Below, piece after piece: positions 21,678 to 32,289 of a stretch of DNA of 64,000 nucleotides. Numbering within the stretch: position 1 is the first letter of the stretch; the number at the start of each line of letters is the position of its first letter. The DNA lies in NCBI GenBank assembly GCA_022316685.1, contig JAKJHU010000832.1, positions 1 to 64,000 on the forward strand. Direction: 5' to 3'. The stretch is from Progne subis subis (taxonomy: Eukaryota; Chordata; Aves; Passeriformes; Hirundinidae). The notes beneath the pieces are model-generated. The model saw only the letters and a program-made list of their open reading frames with translations, ran no database searches and was not told the DNA's origin. Made by a program: the position numbers and the translations under genes.

Positions 21678-23624
21678 TCATAGCATCCTCCAACTCCAAA
21701 CAAGTATCACAATGGATAACACTAAACTTAGGCTGACCAAAACAAGCAACACGACTATAGGGTGGATTAAGGCATTCAATATTCCGGTTGCTGTTGGTGA
21801 CCACCCGAAAAGCACATCCCACCAATGATGAGACAAATGTTCCTCAAGCCTTTTAAAAACTCCTTTGATGGTCTCTGTGTCATGGTGTATCGTAATTAAT
21901 GTCTTTTTCCCTTTATCTCTAATTTCTTTTAAGATTTCTCTCAATTCATGATGTTTCAACAACTGAGCAACTAAAGTCAAATTCATCCCTATGGGCACAG
22001 GCAGTATCTTCTGCACAGTGGCTAGGTTGGCTTTTATATATTGATGTGATATTACAGGTACCCAATAGGAAAAATCACATCCCTTAATTCTAACAAAATT
22101 ACAAACACACAAATTGAATTGAGTCTCATTCACAATTTGGTTGTCTATCTTTACGATGGGGCACGCTGTCCTAAGACAGACACAACCTTGTCCTATATAC
22201 ACAAGTGAAGTTGTCTGTTTGCCTGGATGTGTTTCAAAGTGACAAATACTTTGGTCTGTGTCTAAACAAGTGTCTTTGTCACTCTCTAATGTCCCTTCAC
22301 ATATGTATCCTAGTTGTCTCCTCACAGTACAGGGCTCTAGATTAATAGTTTGCCACTTTCCTTTAATTTCTCGTGCCCACATTCTGTGTTCAGAAGGGTA
22401 CAATACAGTTCCCTCATGGTTTAATCCTAAGGGGACTGTTGGGTGTATTAAGTCCACTGAGGCATCGTGTATAGTTAAAACAAAGGCTGTCACTACACTA
22501 GCCACAGGGTTATAGGTGAAACTGACCAACACCCACCAGGACTGAAGTTCCTTCTCCATATCAGAGGCATTATCTCAGACAATTTTGTGAATTTCAGCAG
22601 GGAATATTCCTTCTCCACCTTCCATGATAACTGCGGCAGCCGCTGATTGCATCCACAGTTGTGCCTGAGTACACCCTAGGGCCAACGAGATGCTTTCACT
22701 AGCTGTGCCTAGTGTGTTAATTATTACTTCATGATCTCACTCCTCTGTGTCTTCCCATTCTGGTAATATCTCGGTCAATTTCCAGTGATTGTTACCTAGC
22801 GCTAGTAGAGAGGATTGCAAAGGTTGTTGTAGTTTGACTAAATCGCTCCCTCTTGTGGTTAATTTATTCAGTAACACTTCTGAATCTATTGTGTTCAGCA
22901 CTCCCAGTCCTGTTCCTAGCAATCCAGTGAGATCCCTCTTGTTCCTAAAATTGGGAGGCATACTTTTTTGAAGCCAAGTAGTCCACTCCATAAAGGAGTT
23001 CCTGAGAAATGGGGCACATTCTGGCTGAACATGTGAGGCATTTACCTGTACTCCCATTTCTACTCGTTTTAAAGACCACTTTGGGTTAACTATCAGCTTC
23101 TGAACGCCTGTCTTCTTAATAGCATATGGCCCAGTTTTGGTAACTACAGGAGTTATTTGTTCCTCCACTTCTGGAATAGCTGACATCTTGGTGATCACAG
23201 CCTTTCTTGGCACTGGTGGAGTGATCTTGGGCTGGTTCTTATGGTACTCAGTACATACCTGAGTGATGTTAAAGTCAATGTCATACCCCCTTATCACACA
23301 CCCCTCTATTTTGAGCCTAAACTCTAGACATGTACTCAAGCATTTATCACAGCATTCAGGACTGACCCTGATGAATTTCATGGGTGGATGGTAAGCCTCA
23401 TGGAACCCATCCTGTACAAATGCATACTTACATCCCCAAACATTTCTTCCTTCCTACAAGCTTGCATTTGTGACTTTTAGTATCTTGTTTAAAGCCTTAG
23501 GAGAGTAAGGTTCATAAGCTCTTCCTTGGCACTGGTATATCCCAGTCACATTATACCTTCGTGGTATTGTGTTGACTCCTGTTATGGTTAAGGTAATTAC
23601 TACAATAGTTACAGCTTTCCCCAT
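21678..23624 (-). pseudogene. env: ERV1 env (in-frame stops, no frameshift)
   Basis: One frame begins at ATG 23624 with a hydrophobic signal peptide and carries cysteine-rich, N-glycosylation-site-bearing surface sequence. An RNKR cleavage motif near 22940 is followed by a glycine/leucine-rich fusion-peptide-like segment. A C-terminal transmembrane helix lies near 21760-21690. Three stops break the frame: TAG 23456-23454, TGA 22739-22737 and TGA 22577-22575. I see no CX6CC motif, unlike typical gamma-type Env. The C-terminal part closely resembles the Env remnant in ERV3 (44653-45228). Confidence 0.8.
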
Positions 23625-23650
23625 AATGTCCAAAATAACTCTTAGTCCAT

Positions 23651-26600
23651 TTATTCGTTGTTCCGAGTGAGCTTCAGCTTCAGTTTGTTATTGCCTGGTG
23701 TGGCCTTCCAAATTCCCTCTGGGGCTTTCTTCACTCGGGAGTGATGGATCCAGGCCTTCCGTTCCTTGATCTTGATTGCAGTGAAGGTAGTGAGGAGCAC
23801 CTGGAATGGTCCTTCCCACTGTGGTTCTAAGGTTTTTTCTGCAAAAGACTTAACATACACATAATCCCCAGGTTGTACATCATGTACTGGCCCATCTAGT
23901 TCTCTGTTTTGAGTCCCAGCCACATATTTCTCAATTTCTCTAAGTTGTTTATTTAGGGCCACCATATATCCATGTAGGGTTTCTTCCCCTACTTGATTGG
24001 GTGCTGTTCCCCCTTGAACTGCATATGGCCTTCCATACAATATTTCAAAAGGGCTTAATTTCTCTTTTGTCCTTGGTTTTGTCCGAATTCTCAACAAGGC
24101 CAATGGGAGAGCCTGAGGCCAGGGCAAATTTGCTTCTTGCCCCAATCTCACAATTTGTTGTTTAATCAAATGATTCATCTTTTTCACCTGGCCACTAGAT
24201 TGAGGGTGGTATGGGGTGTGCAATTCCAAGTCTATTCCCAGGTGGTGACTTATTTGCTGCACAATTTTCGAAATAAAATGTGGTCCCCGATCTGAGGATA
24301 TGGTGGCTGGAACTCCAAATCGTGGTATTATTTCTTGCACTAGCGCTTTGGTCACCTCTCGGGCCTCAGCTGTCCTGGCAGGAAAGGCTTCTGGTCATCC
24401 TGAAAAGGTATCAGTTAACACCAATAGGTAACGATACCCTCCCTTCCTGGGCAGTTCTGTAAAATCAATTTGCCATTGTTGCCCAGGTCCACAACCTTTC
24501 CCAATTTGTCCCACTTTAGGCTTTGGGGTATTTTTAGGGTTAGTTCGGAGACAAAGACTACACTGACGAGTTACTTGTATCACTGTGCCCTGCAATTTCC
24601 TGGCCATAATTCTTTCTTTCAAATGGTTATACAGGGCATCTATTCCCCAGTGTGTTTTCTCATGTTCCCTTTGTACTAATGACCACAACAAATAGGAGGG
24701 TACTACAAGTTTCCCTTCTTCTGTTATAGCCCATCCTTCCTGGTTATAGCTTGCCTTTTCTACCTTGATAAATTTCTTATCTTTCTTATTGTACACTGGC
24801 TTACCTTCAATAGAAACTTTTCCATCTGGAATCAATGCTGCCTCAACAGCCTTATCAGGTACCTCACCTTTTGCTGCTTCTTTTGCCTCTCTGTCCGCCA
24901 GCATATTCCCTTCTTCCAATTCAGAGCTCACTTTTTGGTGTGCCTTGATGTGCATTATGGCTACTCTGTCAGGTAGCTGTACGGCATCTGATAGCCTCAG
25001 TATCTTTTGTGCATGTTTCATACTCTTGCCTTGTGAATTCAGCAGTGCTCTTTCCTTCCAGATGGCTCCGTGAGCATGAACCACTCCGAATGCATACCTT
25101 GAGTCCGTGTAGATGTTGATCTCTTTTCCTTTTGCCAGCTCTAGGGCTCAGATTAAGGCAATTATTTCAGCCTTCTGTGCAGATGTGTTAGTTGGCAGTG
25201 GTCCAGACTCTATTACCTCTTTGCTTGTGGTAACTGCATACCCAGCATGTCTTCTTCCACTGACGACATAGCTGCTCCCATCAGTAAACTAGGTCTCAGC
25301 ATCCTCAAGCGGGGTGTCCTTCAGATCTGGGCGGCTTGAGTAGGTGGCTTCAATGGTCTCCAGGCACTCATGGATCACTGGTTCTCCCATACTCCCGCTG
25401 AGGAAGGAAGCTGGGTTCACAATGTTAGTTACCACAATTTCAACATCATCTTGTTCTACCAGTATGGCTTGGTACTTCAGGAATCTCTGTGGGGAGAGCC
25501 AATGCCCTCCTTTTGCCTCAAGGACTGCAGACACGGTGTGAGACACTAGCACAGTCATCTTCTGGCCTAGGGTGAATTTACGTGCCTCTTGGATGTTCAC
25601 TGCTACAACTGCTCTGAGGCACCCTGGCCATCCTTTAGCTGCTGTGTCCAGTTGCTTGGAAAGATAGGCCACTGCCCCCTGGTACGGGCCTAAGTTCTGT
25701 GCTAATATTCCCAAGGCAATCCCCTGCTTCTCATGAGAAAACAGGAAAAATGGTTTACTCACGTTTGGAAGTCCCAGGGCTGGAGCTGACATAAGGGCTT
25801 GCTTTAGTTGGTTGAAGGCTTGGATTGCGTCTTTCATCCACTGAAGATCTCTGCTCCCTTCCGTGATCAAGGCATACAGAGGTTTAACAAGCAACCCATA
25901 GTTATAAATCCACAGTCTGCACCAGCCTGTCATGCCTAAAAAGGTTCTCAGTTCTTTCACTGTCTGAGGTTTCGGGGTCTGGTATATTGCTTCCTTGCGA
26001 TCCTGCCCCAGAGTCCTTTGTCCAGCACTCACTTCATAACCCAGGTAAATAACTGTTTGCCTCACCATTTGGGCGTTCTTCTGGGATACTTGATACCCTT
26101 GCAGGCCTAGAAAGTTTAGGAGGCTTACCATCCAGTCCAAGCATGTCTGCTGGGTCTGGGTGGCTATGAAGAGTTCATCCACATACTGGAGTAACTGTCC
26201 TTCTCCTGGTGGAGGTTCCCAGGACTCTAAATCCTTGGCAAGCTGTTCCCCAAATATAGTGGGGGAGTTCTTGTACCCCTGCGGTAACACACACCATGTG
26301 TGCTGAGTTTTAATTCCAGTTTTAGGGCTTTCCCACTCGAATGCAAAAATTTTCTGGCTGGCTTCATGGAGAGGGAGGCAAAAGAAAGCATCCTTTAGAT
26401 CTAAAACAGTAAACCAAGTTAGTTCAGGTGTTAAACGGGTTAACAAGGTGTAGGGATTGGCAACCACTGGATACAAGTCTTCAGTTACCTTGTTAACAGC
26501 CCTTAAATCTTGTACTAATCTGTATGACCCATCAGGTTTCTTTACTGGCAGAATAGGAGCATTAAAATCAGATTGACACTCTCTCAGTAGTCCAAGCTGC

Positions 26601-27202
26601 AGAAAGTTCTCAATAATTGGGCTAACCCCTTCTATGTCTTCTTTCTTTAGGGGGTATTGTTTAACCCTTACTGGCTGTCCTCCTTCTTTAAGCTGGATTC
26701 GCACTGGGAGTGCATTCTTTGCTCTTCCTGGCATATTGGAGGCCCACACTCCTGGAAATACTTGATCCATTATTTTCCTAAAATTTTCCTTTTCACTTGC
26801 CACTTCACTTTCTTTGGTTATTAGCATTAAGCTTAACAGTTCTACATATTGTTGATCCTTTACCTCCAAACTAATTTCCCCATTTTTGAATATTATTTTT
26901 GCTCCCAGCTGCTCCAGCAAATCTCTGCCCAAAAGTGCAGATGGAGCATTAGGCATGTATAAAAATCGGTGGATGCCCCACTGTTTTCCCAATTTATACT
27001 TCAATATTTTGCAAAAACAAGCTCTTTCAGATTGACCAGTTGCCCCCTTTACCATAACATAGTCGTTGGTTACAGGTATTAGGGCCTTATTTAACACTGA
27101 AAATGTTGCCCCTGTGTCTATCAAAAATTTCACTTCTTTTTCTTTGTTCCCCAGTTTAACTATAACCAGAGGGTCCCCTAGGGTAGGGCCCTCCGGTCCC
27201 CC
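23651..27202 (-). pseudogene. pol: ERV1 pro-pol (in-frame stops)
   Basis: The frame continues directly from gag past a TGA (27205-27203), as in gammaretroviruses, where pol is made by stop readthrough. Order: protease with LIDTGA and LLGRD; reverse transcriptase with LPQG and a YVDE box in place of YVDD; RNase H (FTDGSS, TDSRY); zinc-binding region; integrase with WQIDF, SDRGPHF and a third position SGQVKK, where the catalytic Glu is replaced by Lys. Stops are TAG 25291-25289 at the RNase H start, TGA 25150-25148 within RNase H, and TGA 24397-24395 within the integrase core. There is no frameshift over 3.5 kb. Changes in both catalytic boxes and three stops make it inactive. Confidence 0.92.
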
Positions 27203-28243
27203 TCAGTCCTCTTTTACATGAGCAACTACTTTTTCCTTTTTCTGATCACCTTTTCTATGTTCATTACCCTTCCTTAATTCTGGGCACTGGTTTTTCCAGT
27301 GACCAAATTTCTTACAAAATGCACATTGATCTTTTCCTAGTCGGGGTGGTCCTTGTCTTGGTGGACCTTGCCCATGTTTTCCCTTTTCTCCTTCTTTTAC
27401 TGCTGCTGCTAGTTTCTTCATCCCTTGTTTATACTCTTCTTCCCGGTTACTAAAATCTCTCCAGGCCTCATCTAATAAAGTTGCTAAATTACGGCTGTTT
27501 GGACCCCGGACCTTCTGGAGTTTCCGCCCGATATCTCCTGTGGATTGTCCTAAAAATAAATTTATTAATTGCTGCATTCCTTCATCAGATCCAGGATCCA
27601 GGGTGGTGTGTCGGCACATTGCGTCTCACAGGTGATCTAGAAATTCAGAAGGTGTTTGAGAGGGGCCCTGTTTGATAGCATATAAGGCTGACCAGTTTAT
27701 GGTTTTGGGGATTGCTCTTTCTAGCCCTTTTACTATCAGTTCTTGGTATCTCCTAGGGGGTGGCTTAAGTGTGTCTTCTGTCTCTTGTTCCAAAGCCTCT
27801 GCTTGGTATACTTTGTCAGGATGGGTGCACCTCTGATTTATAGAGCAGGTATTACAACACCATTTGGGCTTCCCTCTGGTAGCTTTATTATCCTTTTCAA
27901 GGGCTAATACTAAAGGATCAGATGGTGACCTCATTCCACAATCCCTTTGCCACTCGGGATGATTCCTGAGAGTGAAAAAAATATCAGCATAAGCTACTTC
28001 TTGCCACTTTTGTTCACACCGAAGGAAAAGCATCAATTGTCATAATGTCTCATAGTCCAGTGTACCGTTTGCTGGCCACTTCACACCTTCATCAAGTTTA
28101 TATAATGGCCACCATTGTGTACAAAGCTTAGCAAGCTCCCTCTTAGTCTCGGTACCACCACAGCCCACCAGTTCTTTCCAGTGTGTTAAGATACATCCTA
28201 AAGGGCTTCCTCTGGGAATCTCTTTGCTCTCATTTGCCCCCAT
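27203..28243 (-). pseudogene. gag: ERV1 gag (in-frame stops)
   Basis: It starts MGANESK, with Gly2 and basic/serine residues suited to N-myristoylation. It carries matrix, a short proline-bearing linker and a capsid region with gammaretrovirus-like spacing. Nucleocapsid has one zinc knuckle, CAFCKKFGHWKNQC (CX2CX4HX4C). Two stops interrupt it (TGA 28042-28040 in matrix, TGA 27628-27626 in capsid). It ends at TGA 27205-27203, after which the same frame is pro-pol. At about 347 codons it is compact for the group. Confidence 0.9.
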
Positions 28244-29385
28244 GTTTAGAATCCCTTTTGGTCCAAGATGTTACAAAACACAAAGTAGACTACTTCAATT
28301 GCGTTTCTCAGCACCAAAAACTTCTCGGCTATTTCTGCTAGCTCTGGGCATAAGTTCTGGGCTCTCTGCTTTCTCCACACAATCAAAGCCTTTTCCTAGA
28401 GAGACCCGACTCCAAACACCAACCGTTTTAGGTTCGCAAAGAAAATAGCCAGGGGTCCCTCACGACCCCAAACACACTTCACCAGAAGTTTCAACAAGGT
28501 CTCCCCAAAAAATCCTACGGATTTCGGCCGGGACACCACACACAAATCCCTCCGTGAGAAGGAGGTGGGAGGGGTAACCCTGATCCCACGCTGCCTCTCC
28601 AATCCTCTGTAGTTAGGGACTACACCACCAGGACTTTAAAATATTACCACACACTCTAGCAACTGCAAGCCTCACAAACAAGCAAAAAACTTTTTTTTCT
28701 TTTTTTTTTTTTTTTTTCCCCTTTAACTAAAGCACTCACTCGCCAAAAGAACTTCTTAGGGTTTCACAGTGAGTTTAGAGACACGGCCCGAGGCTGCAGA
28801 GCCTGGATTCCCCCGCGGTTACCAGGGAAACAAATCACCCCCTCCCAAATGCTGGGGCCGACTCCGGTTTCAAACCTCCTTACGCCGCTTGCTCCTTTTA
28901 GCTCAAAAAATAAACAATTTAAATTTACACAAATGCTTTTTTTCACTTAACAAAACGTCAGCAAAATCTTGTTGCCAAAAGCACACGCTGTTCAAGCTCA
29001 CACACGGTCTAATTCCCCTCCAGCACACAATCGGGATACAATACAAACACTTTCAATCCTTCCGCCTTCTCAGAGGGATCCCTTTGCTGATCAGGCGGGG
29101 AATTCAAAAGGCTTTTACAACTTCAAGCTTGCAACACTCCTAAAAACATTTACACAGGTTACTAACACACTCCAAAATCACAAAAATCAAAACAGGCTCT
29201 CACAGACCACGATACATACAGTGCACCACACCTGAAGACACAAACACACAAAACCACGAGAGCACGAAACACAGATCCGTTCACACCACACACACCCAGT
29301 GCACTCGGGGCCGCAATCGGGATTTTCTGTGACCCACAACGAGACCCTTCGCGTCCCAGAATGGGTTCGCCACACGGATTATGGA
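28244..29385 (-). other. ERV1 leader region; 5' LTR not found
   Basis: About 1.1 kb upstream of gag on the minus strand, longer than a usual leader, with a poly-T run on the + strand at 28690-28718. A sequence starting TGGCGAACCC (minus, about 29376) could be a primer-binding site, perhaps of tRNA-Arg type, but this is weak. No copy of the 20922-21547 LTR is present; the sequence passes into the ERV2 env on the other strand. Confidence 0.4.
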
Positions 29386-29391
29386 TTGAAG

Positions 29392-30572
29392 ATGAAAGAA
29401 CTATCCTTGTGCCTCATTCTCTCCTTGGCTGCCTTGAGCAATGCGGCAGTTTTGCCCGTGGCTCAACCAAAAGAGAATGTTTGGGAAACTCTAGCCAATG
29501 CATCAGGTTTGGATGCCATCTGCCTGACACACTCAAGACCAGGGAAACCTTTCTCAACATGTTTAGTGAGATTGCCAGTGACCGAAGGGCCGATTCCAAA
29601 AAACATCCCTCCAGAGATTTCAAAGTCCATGGTAAATCCAATGGACCAATGAGATGTTTGGATGAAATTCCTTCCTGTGGCTCCTTTTGAACCCCAGGAA
29701 CTGGAAATTCTTGGATCAGTCCCAATGCAATTCTGTGTGAAATTTGGCCTTTCTGGAGTGGCACAAAATAAAATTATAGACATCACTCCAAACCTCAATT
29801 TTTACAGAAATTCATCGTCTTGGTGTAATTACACTAAGATGCTGGAAAAACCATCCAATCATTTCCCAGTTCAGTTGCTGAAGGGAATTTTTTTCATTTG
29901 TGGGGACAAAATTTGGCCCGCAATTCCTGCAAATGCCACAGGTGGTCCGTGCAGCATTGGAATGCTTTCATTGCTAACACCCAACGTGACACTGATGAGA
30001 GAACTAAAACAGAGAGGGAAAAGATCTGTTCAAATGTATGACCCAAATTGTGATGATGAAGTTCACACATGGAGCAAGGCTCAGAGAATTGCAGTTGCAA
30101 TTTTTTCACCACAGGCAGCATCAGGAGCAGCCTTGACACAATTGGATCATGTAGGTTGTTGGCTGAGCAAACATGCCCGAGCTGTCTCTCTTGCACTGAG
30201 TGACATGTTGTTAGACATGTGTAAGGTGAGCAAGTCTCCAAAACAGGGCAGCGATTGATTATCTTTTGCTGACCCATGGGCATGGGTGTGAGGAATTTGA
30301 GGGAATGTGCTGCATGAATTTGTCAGATCATTCCAAATCCATTCATGAGAACATCAGGCAATTGCAGGAGAGTGTGAACAAACTTGGAGAGGTAACTGGG
30401 TCATGGATGGATGGTTTGTTCAATTTGTTTGATCTTTCACCACTGTGGAAGGAAATTTTGAAGATAGTTATATATATTTTAGTAGGGCTTATAATCCTTC
30501 TCATGATTTTGCCGTGTTTGTTTCTATGTATACGGCGAGCCATGGACAGAGTGGCCAAGGAGGTGTTCCTGG
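29392..30572 (+). pseudogene. env: ERV2 env, alpharetrovirus-like (broken)
   Basis: The frame starts at ATG 29392 with a leucine-rich signal peptide and reads through a surface domain with several N-glycosylation sites. An RGKR cleavage motif lies at about 30016-30027. The transmembrane subunit has a CX6CC motif (about 30289-30315), the NLSDHS segment and a hydrophobic anchor near 30460-30530. This order and the motifs match Env of the avian sarcoma-leukosis type. It is broken by TGA 29650-29652 and by a frameshift near 30235, just before CX6CC. The second frame stays open through the polypurine tract into the LTR. No gag or pol of this element is present. Confidence 0.85.
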
Positions 30573-30591
30573 TTCAAACAGGAGGGGGAGA

Positions 30592-31232
30592 TGTTGGAGT
30601 CCAGGGCATTCCTTTGGTTGCCCTGGAGGGTCAGAGACCTGGGCAGGGGGGTCTGGGACCCCAGCCCAGAGCTCAGAGAGACACTGGCTTTGATCTCAGT
30701 CCATGGGAGAGGCTTCCTGCACTGCGAGAGAGGTTGCAGGCCACAAGAGTGTGAAAGATTGTAGTTTAGTATATCACAGGGTAAAAAAACAGTGGGTTTG
30801 GATTTATAGCATTGAAGTGAATGGGGCAAGATGGAGAATTTGGGGCATTGTCTCCTTCTTCTTCATTTCTCCTTCCCTCACTCCATTTCTGCAGTGACGT
30901 GGCACAAAGTAGTTAGTGAGGATTGGGTCAGAGTAAAGATGACCTTTTTAGTAATAGCGATAGACATTGGTAAGAAGTAGTAAACATAAAATATGTACCA
31001 ATTAGTATAAAAGATAAGGACAGCTCTGAGCTCGGGAGGAGTCGTCAGAAGTCCAAGCCGCAGCAAACATCTGTTGGACACTGAGAAAATTGTAAGATAA
31101 GAAACAATAAACGAAATCTGCAACCTTGAAAATCAGAGCTCGAAGACTCTGTCTCGTCCTTCAGTTTGGCTCAGAGCTGTGCAGGGGGGAAAGGACTCTA
31201 AAACCACCTGAATGACGGGAAAACCCGCAACA
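30592..31232 (+). mobile_element. ERV2 3' LTR
   Basis: It follows a polypurine tract ('aggagggggaga', 30580-30591), starts TGTTGGAGTCC and ends CCCGCAACA (641 bases). An AATAAA lies near 31108, then a U5-like region. The solo LTR at 15443-16087 is the same family in the opposite orientation. There is no 5' partner next to the env gene. Confidence 0.88.
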
Positions 31233-32289
31233 TATAATAAGCAAAAATCTTTTTGTCATCACCCCAACTTTCCCATCCTTCTCCAACGAGGAAATTGAAA
31301 ACACCTTCAGGAAAGCTCCTGATCTTTACAGCAATCCCAGGCTTACCTTCTTTTGGCAAGTGTCCTCCGGAGCTGTGCCCAGGCTGCTCTGGAGCTGGGA
31401 GCAGCCCTGCCCCACTCAACACCTCTCAGCAGCAGCACCTGCCCTGCTCAGGGCGGCTCCTTCCCCCCACAGCTTCTCCCCAGCGCTGGCAGCAGCTCCC
31501 CGGGCCGGCTGAGAGCTGTCCCTGGCAGGCAGCAGAGTCCCTGGCCCAGCACAGCGCCCTGGGCTGCAGCACCCTGCTCTGCAGGACAGCCCTGGGCACC
31601 CCTGGCTGCAGCCCCGGCTGCTCAGCCCTGCAGCAGAGCCTGGCACCAGGGAGCTGCCCGGGGCTGTGCCTCGGCTGCTGCAGCAGGGACACCCAGCCCT
31701 GCCCTAGGGCCACATCCCTGCCCTGCAGCACCTCGGACAGTCCTCCGGGAAGGGCCCCAAAGCTGTGGCATGTGCCAGCTCCAGGAGATCCCTGCAGGAG
31801 CTGCAGCTTCTCTTCCTCCAGCCAGAGAGTGACTGTTCCCAACCCTGGGAGGATTTCTCCTCAAGTGAGCCCTCAGTGCTGCTCTGTGCTGCCAGCCCAG
31901 GCTGAGTTTCACCCCTCTGTGCCTGTGTGCTGTGCCCGGGCTGGCTGCAGGCAGTGCCCCAGCCCTGCTGGGCTGTGCTCAGGAGCTGCTCCTGGGCAGA
32001 GCTGTCTCTCTGCAGCGCTGCCCTTGCCAGGAGCTGCCTCTGTGCCAGGAGCCCGGCCCAGCTCAGCAGCACAGACACAGCACAAGGACTTTAATGACCC
32101 TCTCGGGCTTTGTGCTCAGGCCTTGAACATCAGTCCCTGAGAGGGAGCTGAGGAAACCTCTCAGGAACTCCCAGTCACAATCCAACTCCAAAGTTTCTTG
32201 AAATTTTAACAGGTTCCACTGAGGGACAGGACAGAGAAAGTGTCCCCAGGCCCCAGCCAGAGCAGAGAGCTGGAGGCAGTGATGACAAG
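31233..32289. other. Unassigned GC-rich sequence
   Basis: About 1 kb, C/G-rich with many 'cctgccctgcagcac'-like phrases. Long frames exist on both strands, which is expected at this composition. I see no domain and no matched copy in the window. Confidence 0.35.

Noticed and set aside
21622..21828. Plus-strand frame opposite ERV1 env
   Set aside because: It is a shadow of the env coding strand.
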